Origin: Bacillota bacterium
GTDB taxonomy: Bacteria; Bacillota; Clostridia; Acetivibrionales; DSM-1351
Assembly: GCA_023392075.1 (NCBI GenBank)
Contig: JAEVZU010000179.1
Coordinates: forward strand, 3,191 to 67,190
DNA: 64,000 nt
Direction of reading: 5' to 3'
Both the position numbers and the translations under genes were made by a program. The notes beneath the pieces were generated by a model, which ran no database searches, was not told where the DNA came from, and saw only the letters and a program-made list of their open reading frames with translations. Of the stretch, positions 9,365-18,041 are shown one piece after another (the first letter of the stretch is position 1; each line of letters begins with the position of its first letter).

Positions 9365-10543
9365 ATGATTTCAAACAAAATCAGCAACAGACTGGCTAAT
9401 TCATCAATGATAAGAGCCATGTTTGAAGAAGGTGCAAGATTAAAAAAAATATACGGGGCCGATAAGGTTTATGACTTTTCTCTTGGAAATCCTGACCCTG
9501 AACCGCCTGCAGAAGTAAAAGCCGCTCTTCGTGAACTGGCCGGTTCCAATGAATTGGGTATGCACCTATACATGAACAACGCAGGTTATACCGAAGTAAG
9601 AGAAACCATCGCCGGTAAAATCAACAGTGAAACCGGCCTGCAGCTCACCTTCAATAATGTGGTAATGACAGTAGGAGCCGGCGGAGCCCTGAATGTAGTT
9701 TTAAAAACTCTTTTAAATCCTGATGAAGAGGTTATAATTTTTGCACCATATTTTGTCGAATATACCTCCTACATTGATAATCACGGCGGAAAAGCAGTAA
9801 TTGTAAACACCGATTCAAAGACTTTTTTACCGGATCCTGAATTATTAAAGTCAAAAATTACACCCAATACAAAAGCAATTCTTATCAATACTCCTAATAA
9901 TCCTACAGGGGTTGTTTATGGTGCGGATATTTTAAAGGCTATTGCAAATGTACTTGAGGAAAAGGGAAAGGAATACGGACATACTATTTATATAATATCA
10001 GACGAACCATACAGAAAACTTGCCTATGATGTTGATGTGCCAAATATATTGACTATATACAGGAACGCAATCATGATTGACTGTTTCAGCAAATCACTTT
10101 CTCTTCCTGGAGAAAGGATGGGTTATATAGCCACAAATCCCGAGGCTGAGGATATTGATACGCTTATGGGAGGTCTCATATACTGCAACCGGGTTCTGGG
10201 TTATGTCAATGCTCCTGCACTTTTCCAGAAGGTTATAGCAAAGGCAATTGATTCCTCTGTTGATATAAATATATACAAAGAGAGAAGAGATCTGCTGTAT
10301 AACGGTTTGACAAGCTTCGGCTACGAATGTGTCAAACCCGCCGGAGCCTTTTATCTGTTTCCAAAATCACTCATTGCTGATGATGTGGAATTCAAGAACA
10401 GAGCTGTCAAGTACAACCTGCTTATAGTACCGGGGTCAGGGTTTGGCTGTCCGGGCCATTTCAGGCTGGCTTACTGTGTAAGTCTTGAAACTATCAAGAA
10501 TTCACTGCCTGCTTTTGAAGCTCTGGCAAAAGAGTTTAAATAA
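9365..10543 (+). CDS. PLP-dependent class I/II aminotransferase
   Basis: A 392-residue fold-type I aminotransferase related to aspartate and aromatic transaminases. DFSLGNPDPEPP is the N-terminal substrate-binding signature. NTPNNPTGVVY holds the PLP-contacting Asn. IISDEPYRKL holds the PLP-pyridine Asp. The PLP lysine is in CFSKSLSLPGERMGY, and the substrate-carboxylate Arg is in HFRLAYC near the C-terminus. It starts at ATG with AGGGGG seven bases upstream, 49 bases after rqcH, and may be co-transcribed. The amino-acid specificity cannot be read from the sequence. Confidence 0.87.
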   Translation: MISNKISNRLANSSMIRAMFEEGARLKKIYGADKVYDFSLGNPDPEPPAEVKAALRELAGSNELGMHLYMNNAGYTEVRETIAGKINSETGLQLTFNNVVMTVGAGGALNVVLKTLLNPDEEVIIFAPYFVEYTSYIDNHGGKAVIVNTDSKTFLPDPELLKSKITPNTKAILINTPNNPTGVVYGADILKAIANVLEEKGKEYGHTIYIISDEPYRKLAYDVDVPNILTIYRNAIMIDCFSKSLSLPGERMGYIATNPEAEDIDTLMGGLIYCNRVLGYVNAPALFQKVIAKAIDSSVDINIYKERRDLLYNGLTSFGYECVKPAGAFYLFPKSLIADDVEFKNRAVKYNLLIVPGSGFGCPGHFRLAYCVSLETIKNSLPAFEALAKEFK

Positions 10544-10955
10544 TTTAATTCTGGGTGCTCCCTAAAGAACAGAATTCTTTGGTAATTTTTGATTAGTCAA
10601 TCCCCTTCATCTGAGGGCTTCTTCGAATTTATGTTCTTTAGGGTCAAACCCAAAACGTTTACAATAACAGACGAATTTTATATTACGTCCGTGATGTCAA
10701 AAGGGCCTGGATTTTAAAGCTGAATATGCAGACTATTTTATTTAAACAGTAAAGAGTAGATAATCAGCATTTGTCCTTCCCACGTTGTAAATAACCGCTG
10801 TATTTTGTCTTGATTTGAAAAAGCAAATATTCATTGATCTAATATTAGCACTTTTTACCATGATTTGTAAATCGGCAAAAGTTATTCTGGCAATATTTTA
10901 CACATTTTAACAATATATTCTACCTCCTTTTAATAAATACAATATTTCGTGAACA
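10544..10955. repeat. intergenic region with long interrupted inverted repeat
   Basis: No gene is visible. The main structure is an inverted repeat. CCCTAAAGAAC (10560-10570) matches GTTCTTTAGGG (10633-10643) perfectly. Flanking arms GGGT (10553-10556)/ACCC (10648-10651) and inner arms AATTC/GAATT extend it. The whole element spans 10553-10651 with a ~50-base centre. There is no clear T-run, so it is either an extended terminator-like RNA fold after the aminotransferase or a small miniature element. The rest is AT-rich. Confidence 0.5.
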
Positions 10956-11357
10956 TCAGCCGTTTTCAGAATAATTTAATCCCCAGGTCACTGCATATTT
11001 ATCTTTCAGCACTGCGTGATAGGCACCCCAGAAAGTCTTTTGCAGTTCAAAAATAATGATTGCATCCTCTTTGGCAAGCTCAGCATATGCCTTTTCGATC
11101 TGTTCCTGGGAATCCATTTCCAGAACCAGCTGTACATTTGTGTGCTGGGCTCTTTCACCAAACAAGTCAGTAAAATACATTATACAGTTTGGAGCAATAT
11201 GAAGCTCCGAGTGCATTATTTTTCCCTCATGTCCTTTGAACATATCACTGTTGTCGGCAGTTTTGACCATTTTTATTTCTCCGCCGAATACCGATTTATA
11301 AAACTCGAGAGCACCCCTGCAATTTTCCACCGATATATTTGGAATTATACTTTTCAT
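10956..11357 (-). CDS. VOC family (PhnB/glyoxalase-like) protein
   Basis: A 133-residue single vicinal-oxygen-chelate domain. ENCRGALEFYKSVFGGEI is the PhnB-type first helix-strand unit, IMHSELHIAPNCIMYFTD the central strands, and YAVTWGLNY the characteristic end. PhnB-like proteins are small dimeric cytosolic proteins whose activities are mostly unknown. The start is well supported by AAAGGAGG six to seven bases upstream. A second VOC domain of the same type is fused to another protein at 13393-14763. Confidence 0.8.
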   Translation of the reverse strand: MKSIIPNISVENCRGALEFYKSVFGGEIKMVKTADNSDMFKGHEGKIMHSELHIAPNCIMYFTDLFGERAQHTNVQLVLEMDSQEQIEKAYAELAKEDAIIIFELQKTFWGAYHAVLKDKYAVTWGLNYSENG

Positions 11358-11428
11358 AATATCCTCCTTTGTGCTGTTATCTGCAAATTAATATATATTT
11401 TATTATAAGCCTGTTCTCCGGCCTTCGC

Positions 11429-12328
11429 CTATTTCGTATCTACAGCCAGTCCATCTCCATATGCAGCCTGACTGAATATATTTTCTGCCTCTACCAGAGG
11501 TATACCTGCTATATTTATATTTTGAATAACGCTTTCTCCGATTTTTTTGTTACTGCATTCAAACAGGTATCTGACACCCTGGGGTTTGAAACCCAAAAGC
11601 CTGGCTCCAACCGTATCTGCCGCAACCGGATCGCAGCCCGCTATAACAAGCCCCGTATGCCGTGCAATTCCCTTCGATGGTCCTGTTCCTATCATTGCAG
11701 GACTTGCGCTGATGATGGACAAATCAATGGGGACTTGCTCGGCCATTGCCGATATGAAACCGTGCAGTTCAGTGTGTATTCCCAGATTTTTTTTGGGCTG
11801 ACCGTGTTCATCAGCCGGAGGCCACCCCAGTGCAATGTTTTTTATTGCAGCCGACATTGTGGCCTCCTCATGCTGTTTTAATTGTGTAAATGAAATTAAA
11901 ACAGTCACCTCTTCAAAAAGTTTATTTAGATTGGTTGCACTCACAATTGAGTGATTCAGGTTGATTCTTACAAAAGGTCCGTGATTCAGATCAATAAACT
12001 CAACACCCTCCTCGGAAATGACCTTTCCAAAACCCACAGAATCCATGACATCCTTTGTTTCTCCATCTGCCGTTCCCGTGGCAACTACTATTCTTTTAGG
12101 ATATCTGTCCTTAACAATTCTGATAAGCTGTCTTAAACTCTCGGGCCCTACAACGGTTGCAGAATCAGGTTGTCTCTTATTCACCCAGTTAGGTGTTATA
12201 ACTACTACATCGCTGCTGTTTATAGAATCGGTTAAATTCAGGAGCTCAATGGCCTGCTTGATAGCTGCAGCCTCATCGCTGTTACGTGTAATGGCTACAT
12301 TTGAATTATTCCATTTTCTCTGCCTCAT
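11429..12328 (-). CDS. DUF362 family protein
   Basis: The 299-residue protein has the DUF362 pattern: an N-terminal NVAITRNSDE strand-helix unit, VVVITPNWVNKRQPDSATVV near residue 45, GTADGETKDVMD near 95, and the GCDPVAADTVGARLLGF motif near the end. Many DUF362 proteins also carry a ferredoxin domain, but this one has no 4Fe-4S cysteine cluster. Function is unknown. I chose the internal start at 12328 because GGAAAGGA lies directly upstream; the longer frame to 12379 adds a basic leader without a ribosome binding site. The neighbours give no pathway clue. Confidence 0.75.
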   Translation of the reverse strand: MRQRKWNNSNVAITRNSDEAAAIKQAIELLNLTDSINSSDVVVITPNWVNKRQPDSATVVGPESLRQLIRIVKDRYPKRIVVATGTADGETKDVMDSVGFGKVISEEGVEFIDLNHGPFVRINLNHSIVSATNLNKLFEEVTVLISFTQLKQHEEATMSAAIKNIALGWPPADEHGQPKKNLGIHTELHGFISAMAEQVPIDLSIISASPAMIGTGPSKGIARHTGLVIAGCDPVAADTVGARLLGFKPQGVRYLFECSNKKIGESVIQNINIAGIPLVEAENIFSQAAYGDGLAVDTK

Positions 12329-12490
12329 ACTGTTTCCTTTCCATCTCCTTTTAGGTTTTATTATTACCAAATTGGTCAAATAAAATTGACTTTTAATAAC
12401 TTAAGAGTAATAATATTTTTATATTCAGCCGGCTGTATGACACTTCGGCTGCCATGTTTAAAATAACACTTTCCCATAAGAGGAATACAA

Positions 12491-13330
12491 ATGTACAAAC
12501 TTAATAGTATCTACCGCCCGGTTACAGCCCAGCCCTTCTTAAATGACAAAACATATATTGAACTTCAGCCCTGCAAAGCATTAAGCCCTTATATCTGCTG
12601 TTTTTGGGGTACGCCTGGGCACTCACACGATATTGCTTCCACATGGGAAAGAGATATCTTTGTAATACCTGATACCTGCATGGATATAATCTTTTATGTA
12701 AATACGGATAAAAATGAGGTCAATGCTTTGTTTGCCGGAATAAGCGACAATACATTCAGGGATAAAATACAATCCGGGACACCCTCGATTTCCTGCTTTG
12801 CCATAAGGTTTTTTTGCTGGGCCGTACCGCTGTTTTCCCATGATTCTATGAAATATGCTCTTAATTCTTTTGTGGAGACAGAGGTATACTTTACAAACCT
12901 CAAACGTGATATGCAGGATATATTGACGGATAATACATTAATTACAGAGAGGGCAGCAAAGGTTGAACAATATCTCCTGAAAAAACTGGACTTGAACAAA
13001 CAGAATAATAATGTAATGAACGCTGTTTACAAAATATTGGATGCCAAAGGTACACTGACTTCTGCTGAAATTTCCAATTATACAAATGTCAGCCAAAGGC
13101 AGCTGGAAAGATTGTTCCTGGAATATGTGGGTGTTTCGCCGCAAAAACTTTCAAAACTTGTCCGCTTCCAATATCTCTGGCAGGATATCCTGTTTGAAGA
13201 AAATTTCAATATGCAGGATAGTGTTTGCAGATATACATATTCCGATCAGTCACATTTGCTGAACGATTTCAAGAGATACCATACTCTGTCTCCGGGTGAC
13301 GCAAGAATGTTTGCATATAAAACAAGGTGA
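12491..13330 (+). CDS. AraC family transcriptional regulator
   Basis: A 279-residue regulator. The N-terminal ~160 residues resemble the DUF6597-type sensory domain (LQPCKALSPYICCFWGTPG and VIPDTCMDIIF). The C-terminal ~100 residues carry two helix-turn-helix units (ISNYTNVSQRQLERLFLEYV and VCRYTYSDQSHLLNDFKRYH). This layout is common in regulators that sit next to VOC/PhnB or small enzyme genes. It lies 62 bases upstream of a VOC fusion gene on the same strand and probably controls it. The start codon has AGAGGA at good spacing. Confidence 0.85.
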   Translation: MYKLNSIYRPVTAQPFLNDKTYIELQPCKALSPYICCFWGTPGHSHDIASTWERDIFVIPDTCMDIIFYVNTDKNEVNALFAGISDNTFRDKIQSGTPSISCFAIRFFCWAVPLFSHDSMKYALNSFVETEVYFTNLKRDMQDILTDNTLITERAAKVEQYLLKKLDLNKQNNNVMNAVYKILDAKGTLTSAEISNYTNVSQRQLERLFLEYVGVSPQKLSKLVRFQYLWQDILFEENFNMQDSVCRYTYSDQSHLLNDFKRYHTLSPGDARMFAYKTR

Positions 13331-13392
13331 TGTCGGATTTTTTCAATACAGACGCCGTAATTTCAGGTAAAATATTTTTGAGGTGATTTTTT

Positions 13393-14763
13393 ATGAAGAT
13401 GCTTTTACTAAAAGACTATTTGGAAATAAGATCCTGGATATACCGGAATGCAAGACAGGTCAATTTGGCACAATGGCAGTATTACTTTGAAAATGGCAGT
13501 AAGGAGGCAGTGCTGTCGGCTTTGTCATTTTATCAGAATGAAGATGGCGGATTTGGACATGCTCTTGAAGCAGACAGCTGGAACCCGAATTCATCGCCAT
13601 ATACAACATTATTCGCAATCAATATTTTAAAAGGTATCGGTTTTAATGACATGCAGCATCCAATAATGCGAGGGATATTCAAATTCCTGGAAAGTAAAGT
13701 TCATTGCTCTGATGAGGGCTGGTATTTCAATATCCCGTCAAATAATGATTTTGCCCATGCACCCTGGTGGACCTGCGATATGGAAGCCAATGCCACTGAA
13801 ATTATAGGCTTGACCGCTCAAATAATCAGCTTCATACTTATAAATGCCCATAAAAATTCAGAGCTGTTTAATAAAGCACTGACACTTTCGGAGAAAATTA
13901 TCAGCAAGCTCGACGCAACAGATAAATATGGTGAAATGGGTCTTGGCGGGTATTGTGTATTGCTTGACGCTATAGAACGGGCAGAGTTAACACAACATTT
14001 CAACTGCAGCCTGCTGGCCGAAAAAATAAAAAAGCTTGTACACAATACCATTGTAAGGGATACGTCAAAATGGGCATATTATACGCGGAGACCCTCAGAT
14101 TACATACATTCACCTGAAAGCATCTTTTACAAGGAAAACGAAGATATTGTACAAACAGAGCTTGATTATATTATTGATACAAGACCGCAGAATGGTGTCT
14201 GGGATATTACCTGGAGCTGGTTTGAGAATAATGAAAAATACGCAAGAGAATTTTCAATTAGTGAAAACTGGTGGAAAGCAAGTGTTGCAATAGAAAAACT
14301 AAACTACCTGAGGAATTTTAACAGGTTCTCCTCCGAAATCGTGCTCCCGGGACCAAATGAACAGTGTAACAAGAAGCCTTTGAAAAGAGCCTTTATGCAG
14401 ATTTACATTCAAGGCAGAGCAGAAGCAATTGAATTCTATCAAAGGGCTTTTGATGCAGATCTTGGTTATAATGAAAAAAATGCCGACGGTACATACATCC
14501 ATGCGGAGCTTAACTTGCAGGATTATGTTATTGCTGTTGGGGAGGATTCAGGCAGCAGTAAGGAACGGATTACTGGAAATACTATGCAGTTTTGCCTCCA
14601 TTTCAGAAGTAAAGAGGAGGCTGAGGTCAAAAAGGCTTATGAGGTTTTAAGAGAAGGCGGTAAAGTAAACGTACCCCTGGGCCACTGCTTTTTCAGCCCC
14701 TGCATGACAGACATTACTGACAGGTATGGCGTCCGGTGGTGCCTTTTTGTAGATGGAGAATAA
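13393..14763 (+). CDS. terpenoid-cyclase-like domain fused to VOC (PhnB-like) domain
   Basis: The 456-residue protein has two parts. Residues 1-310 form an alpha-helical repeat protein of the prenyltransferase/squalene-cyclase fold, with a QW-like QNEDGGFGHALEAD motif near 48 and repeated Trp-rich segments (HAPWWTCDMEANATE, WDITWSWFENNEKYA). Residues 325-456 form a PhnB-like VOC domain (FMQIYIQGRAEAIEFYQRAF through RYGVRWCLFVDGE). No signal peptide is present, so it is cytosolic. The start follows GAGGTG. The fusion is in frame with no sign of a frameshift. The biochemical role is unknown; the helical domain has no evident DXDD-type catalytic motif, so true cyclase activity is doubtful. Confidence 0.7.
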   Translation: MKMLLLKDYLEIRSWIYRNARQVNLAQWQYYFENGSKEAVLSALSFYQNEDGGFGHALEADSWNPNSSPYTTLFAINILKGIGFNDMQHPIMRGIFKFLESKVHCSDEGWYFNIPSNNDFAHAPWWTCDMEANATEIIGLTAQIISFILINAHKNSELFNKALTLSEKIISKLDATDKYGEMGLGGYCVLLDAIERAELTQHFNCSLLAEKIKKLVHNTIVRDTSKWAYYTRRPSDYIHSPESIFYKENEDIVQTELDYIIDTRPQNGVWDITWSWFENNEKYAREFSISENWWKASVAIEKLNYLRNFNRFSSEIVLPGPNEQCNKKPLKRAFMQIYIQGRAEAIEFYQRAFDADLGYNEKNADGTYIHAELNLQDYVIAVGEDSGSSKERITGNTMQFCLHFRSKEEAEVKKAYEVLREGGKVNVPLGHCFFSPCMTDITDRYGVRWCLFVDGE

Positions 14764-14868
14764 AAAAGCCTGATATTGCAGGTAAACACAAGTGTTCTTA
14801 CTGACAAATGCGCAGGAAGCCGGTTTGAGCGGTAACCCGAAACAGGATGTCAGGTATTCTGCGACAAC

Positions 14869-14922
14869 AAAACCGGATAGCTCACAAATTTCGGAATTTA
14901 CTTTGTGAGCTATCCGGTTTTT
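14869..14922. terminator. strong bidirectional terminator
   Basis: A near-perfect stem of about 19 bp (AACCGGATAGCTCACAAA at 14871-14888, complement at 14902-14919) has T-rich runs on the plus side and the complementary A/T pattern on the minus side. It sits between convergent genes. Confidence 0.9.
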
Positions 14923-14944
14923 GAAATTATTTTTTAAACCAGAC

Positions 14945-16810
14945 TTATTTATCTTTTAGTTTGAGGAGAACTGCCGAGTTAAGGATAACTGCTACAGAGC
15001 CGGCATTATGTACCAATGCACCGACAACAGGGTTAAGAATTCCGGTTATTGCAAGTATTATCGCAATAAAATTCAAGCCCATGGAAAATGCTACATTCAA
15101 TTTGATAGTTTTCATTGTCTTTTTTGATAATATCAGCAAATAAGGTATTCTCTGTATATCATCGCTTACCAAGGCAACATCGGCTGCCTCGACGGCAATG
15201 TCGCTCCCTATTCCTCCCATTGCAACTCCGACATAAGCTGTTTTTAATGCCGGTGCATCATTTACACCGTCGCCGACCATACACACATATTCATTTTTAT
15301 TTTGATAGCCGGTAATAGCATTCATTTTATCTATAGGTAATTGCTGTGATTTAACATCATGTATTCCGGTAAGCTCCGCCATATGATCTGCAGCATGTGA
15401 ATTATCCCCTGTCAGCAGCAAAGTCTTAACATCCAGAGAATGAATCTGTGCAACCATATCGGCGGCATCAGCTCTAAGCGTATCCGACAAGGCAATAAAC
15501 CCGGCAGCTTTATTTTCAACACTTATATAAATAATTGTACAGCCGTCATCAACATAACCTTGTGTAGATTTTAGAATATCATTTGATATTGAAATGTCTT
15601 TTTCTTGAAATAATTCTATGTTACCTGCTATAACATATTTATCGCCCACTGTGGCACTTACCCCCCTGCCCGGCAGCAGTACAAAGTTTTGAGGTACAAG
15701 CAGCTCAACTTTGTTTTTGGCATGGTTAAGAACTGCACGTCCAAGAGGATGTTCCGAGTATTGTTCCGATGAGGCGGCAATTTTTAAAAGTTCATCTTCA
15801 GTAATATTTTGAGAGAAACTTCTAACTGCTGCAACTTCCGGCTTTCCATATGTTATGGTCCCGGTTTTATCAAAAGCTATTCGCTTTACATTAGAGAGAC
15901 GTTCAAGTGCATCACCTGTCCGGATCAGAATACCAAACTTCGCAGCATTGCCAATTCCGGCCATGATGGCAGTGGGTGTTGCCAGGACTAAAGCGCAAGG
16001 ACAAAATACTACCAGAATGGTTACTGCACGTATGATTTCACCTGTCACAAGCCAGGTAATTATTGCGGAAGTTAAAGCAATTGCAACAATCCACGTCGCC
16101 CATCTGTCAGTCAGGGTTACAATTGGTGCCTTGTTTGCATCCGCCTGCTCCACAAGCCTGATCATACGCTGCAATGAGCTGTCTTCCCCTACCCTGGTGG
16201 CTTTCATTTCAAAAGTTCCGAATTGATTAATTGTTCCGCTGGAAACCTCATCACCGGTGCCTTTATCCACCGGAAGGCTTTCTCCTGTCATAACAGCTTG
16301 ATTGATAGAGGTCTGCCCTGAAGTAATAACTCCATCTACCGCCACAGTTTCCCCTGCGAGCACCCTTAAGGTATCGCCTACTTTTACCTCTTCAGCCGGA
16401 ACAACGGTTTCAATCCCGTACCTTATGATCCGCGCTGTCCGTGGTGTAATAGCAATCAGCTTTTCTATGCCTTCACGGGCTTTACGGACGGTCCTGTCTT
16501 CCAATAGAGCTCCTATTGTCATGATAAAAGCAACTTCACCGGCAGCAAAGATTTCACCAATAAAAACTGAAGCAATCAATGCCATAGCAACCAGCACATC
16601 GGCTTTAATATCAAGTTCATAAACCAACCCCAAGAAAGCTTCCTTAATAATCGGGAATCCGCAAAGTACAATAGCTATCCAGGCTAAGTCAACAGGAATA
16701 CTGCTTGATTTTACATTCAAAAAACTTAAAACAAGAGCTAATCCTGAAATTATGATAAAAATAACCGCCCTATTTTCTTCCTCCGAAAACCATTGTTTTA
16801 TTTTATTCAT
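14945..16810 (-). CDS. heavy-metal translocating P1B-type ATPase
   Basis: A metal-exporting ATPase. It has the transmembrane CPC motif (FCPCALVLATPTA), the phosphorylation motif DKTGTITYG, the TGES actuator motif, a HPLGRAV nucleotide-site motif and the GDGVNDAPAL hinge. The last membrane pair reads LVHNAGSVAVILNS, so it lacks the MSxxS-type copper motif and the metal is uncertain. It sits 3' of a CsoR repressor, which suggests Cu(I) or another thiophilic ion. Start choice is open. ATG 16810 gives 621 residues and overlaps the stop of a His-rich micro-ORF. An in-frame GTG at 16882 would add a Cys/His-rich tail (PCHYCHYVLCDMPGMD) but has no ribosome binding site in front. Confidence 0.85.
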   Translation of the reverse strand: MNKIKQWFSEEENRAVIFIIISGLALVLSFLNVKSSSIPVDLAWIAIVLCGFPIIKEAFLGLVYELDIKADVLVAMALIASVFIGEIFAAGEVAFIMTIGALLEDRTVRKAREGIEKLIAITPRTARIIRYGIETVVPAEEVKVGDTLRVLAGETVAVDGVITSGQTSINQAVMTGESLPVDKGTGDEVSSGTINQFGTFEMKATRVGEDSSLQRMIRLVEQADANKAPIVTLTDRWATWIVAIALTSAIITWLVTGEIIRAVTILVVFCPCALVLATPTAIMAGIGNAAKFGILIRTGDALERLSNVKRIAFDKTGTITYGKPEVAAVRSFSQNITEDELLKIAASSEQYSEHPLGRAVLNHAKNKVELLVPQNFVLLPGRGVSATVGDKYVIAGNIELFQEKDISISNDILKSTQGYVDDGCTIIYISVENKAAGFIALSDTLRADAADMVAQIHSLDVKTLLLTGDNSHAADHMAELTGIHDVKSQQLPIDKMNAITGYQNKNEYVCMVGDGVNDAPALKTAYVGVAMGGIGSDIAVEAADVALVSDDIQRIPYLLILSKKTMKTIKLNVAFSMGLNFIAIILAITGILNPVVGALVHNAGSVAVILNSAVLLKLKDK

Positions 16811-16862
16811 AATTATGTCCATGCCCGGCATGTCGCACAAAACATAATGACAGTAATGGCAT
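16803..16862 (-). CDS. possible His-rich micro-ORF translationally coupled to the P-type ATPase
   Basis: The best ribosome binding site between the csoR-like gene and the ATPase gene (GAAGGAGG, 16880-16873) points to ATG 16862. That opens a 19-codon frame ending HAGHGHNYE at TAA 16805-16803. The ATPase ATG (16810) overlaps this end as ATGAATAA, a typical arrangement for translational coupling. An in-frame ATG at 16886 would extend the micro-ORF to 27 residues. His spacing looks metal-binding, but the alternative ATPase frame through the same bases is also Cys/His-rich, so only one of the two may be real. Confidence 0.35.
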   Translation of the reverse strand: MPLLSLCFVRHAGHGHNYE

Positions 16863-16914
16863 GGGCTCGGTACCTCCTTCACTCATTTTTATAATTTCTT
16901 TCAACCTTTACTCC

Positions 16915-17190
16915 TTAACTCATCCTTGAAAAGTGTTCGACTGCCTTTGCAAATTCCGCTATGGTTTTGTCTGCATCCCCATGTTCAATCCCATCTTTAA
17001 CGCAGTGCTGTAAATGACCCTCCAGAACAACCTGCCCCACCTTGTGCAGTGCCCCCTTTGCAGCACCAATTTGAATCAGTATGTCTTCACACGGAACATC
17101 TTTCTCAATCATTTCACTTATTGCATTAAGCTGTCCCTGTATCTTTTTAATCCTTGTCTTAATATTTGGAATATCCATACATGCACGCAT
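16915..17190 (-). CDS. csoR: CsoR family metal-sensing repressor
   Basis: A 91-residue all-helical repressor of the CsoR/RcnR family. It has the expected Cu(I)-type ligand pattern: Cys in KDVPCEDIL, then His and Cys spaced as HLQHC in the second helix (C-H-C). This is established for copper sensors; nickel and formaldehyde sensors use other ligands. I chose ATG 17190 because GGGAGG is just upstream, which rejects the 13-residue longer frame. A near-perfect CsoR operator palindrome lies at 17228-17247 in its promoter. It is 5' of the P-type ATPase on the same strand, so it should repress both until metal binds. Confidence 0.9.
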   Translation of the reverse strand: MRACMDIPNIKTRIKKIQGQLNAISEMIEKDVPCEDILIQIGAAKGALHKVGQVVLEGHLQHCVKDGIEHGDADKTIAEFAKAVEHFSRMS

Positions 17191-17227
17191 TGAAATACCT
17201 CCCAAGAATAATAAATTTAAAATATAC

Positions 17228-17247
17228 ATATACCCGTATGGGTATAT
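17228..17247. promoter_or_regulatory. CsoR-type operator palindrome
   Basis: TATACCC-N4-GGGTATA (arms 17229-17235 and 17240-17246), a perfect 7+7 inverted repeat with one more A/T pair outside. It matches the known GC-core, TAT-flanked layout of CsoR sites and sits 38 bases before the csoR start codon. Confidence 0.85.
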
Positions 17248-17379
17248 TATATTGATTAATGTTCATATCGTCAAGTGTTCATATGAAATGTTTAAAATAA
17301 TAAAGTAAATAGTCAGTTTTATCCCGCTGCCATTGTGCTGCACTGGACCAGGTGTACATTTACAGCAATAAATTTCAGC

Positions 17380-17424
17380 AAAAAAACCTCAAAAGCCTTA
17401 TTAAAAAGACATTTGAGGTTTTTA
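17380..17424. terminator. bidirectional terminator after rubrerythrin
   Basis: CCTCAAA (17387-17393) pairs with TTTGAGG (17412-17418), flanked by A7 on the left and T5 on the right. It serves the minus-strand rubrerythrin gene. Confidence 0.8.
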
Positions 17425-17456
17425 GATATGACATATTAATATACGTTATTACCAGC

Positions 17457-17990
17457 TTAATAATTCTCTTTTCTAACTTCAAAAAAGCTTTGTGGATGTG
17501 CGCAGACAGGACAAACCTGTGGTGCTTTTTTGCCCATTACAAGATGTCCGCAGTTCCTGCATTCCCACATGGTCTCTTCTGATTTTTCAAACACCTTTTG
17601 CATTTCTACATTGCTAAGGAGTGCACGGTATCTTTCTTCATGAGCCTTTTCAACCTTTGCCACCATTCTGAATTGAGCTGCAAGTGCGGTAAAGCCTTCT
17701 TCTTCCGCATCCTTTGCAAAACCTGCATACATATCGGTCCACTCGTAATTTTCTCCTTCTGCGGCATGAAGTAAATTAGCTGCAGTATCTCCAAGCTCGC
17801 CAAGAGCCTTAAACCATAATTTTGCATGTTCTTTTTCATTGTTTGCAGTTGCTTCAAAAATTGCTGCTATCTGCTCATAGCCTTCCTTTTTTGCAACCGA
17901 TGCAAAATATGTATACTTGTTCCTTGCCTGTGATTCGCCTGCAAAAGCTGCAGCCAGATTTTTTTCAGTTTTGGTTCCTTTGATGTTCAT
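17457..17990 (-). CDS. rbr: rubrerythrin
   Basis: A 177-residue non-haem iron peroxidase that reduces hydrogen peroxide in anaerobes, using reduced rubredoxin or NADH systems. The N-terminal four-helix diiron domain contains AAFAGESQARNKYTYFA (first Glu ligands), EATANNEKEHAKLW (ExxH) and the later KVEKAHEERYRAL ExxH. The C-terminal rubredoxin-like domain has two CxxC pairs (WECRNCGHL and CPVCAHP). The start has AAAGGAGAG upstream. It is adjacent to, and in the same direction as, a PerR-like regulator, the classic peroxide-response pairing. Confidence 0.95.
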   Translation of the reverse strand: MNIKGTKTEKNLAAAFAGESQARNKYTYFASVAKKEGYEQIAAIFEATANNEKEHAKLWFKALGELGDTAANLLHAAEGENYEWTDMYAGFAKDAEEEGFTALAAQFRMVAKVEKAHEERYRALLSNVEMQKVFEKSEETMWECRNCGHLVMGKKAPQVCPVCAHPQSFFEVRKENY

Positions 17991-18041
17991 AAAATACTCT
18001 CCTTTTATTTTAATTATTTAATTTAAGCTCTTTGTGAGCTG

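Noticed and set aside
17253..17370. Minus-strand frame containing YCCKCTPGPVQHNGSG upstream of csoR
   Set aside because: Cys-rich but without a start or ribosome binding site, in an AT-rich promoter region; probably chance.
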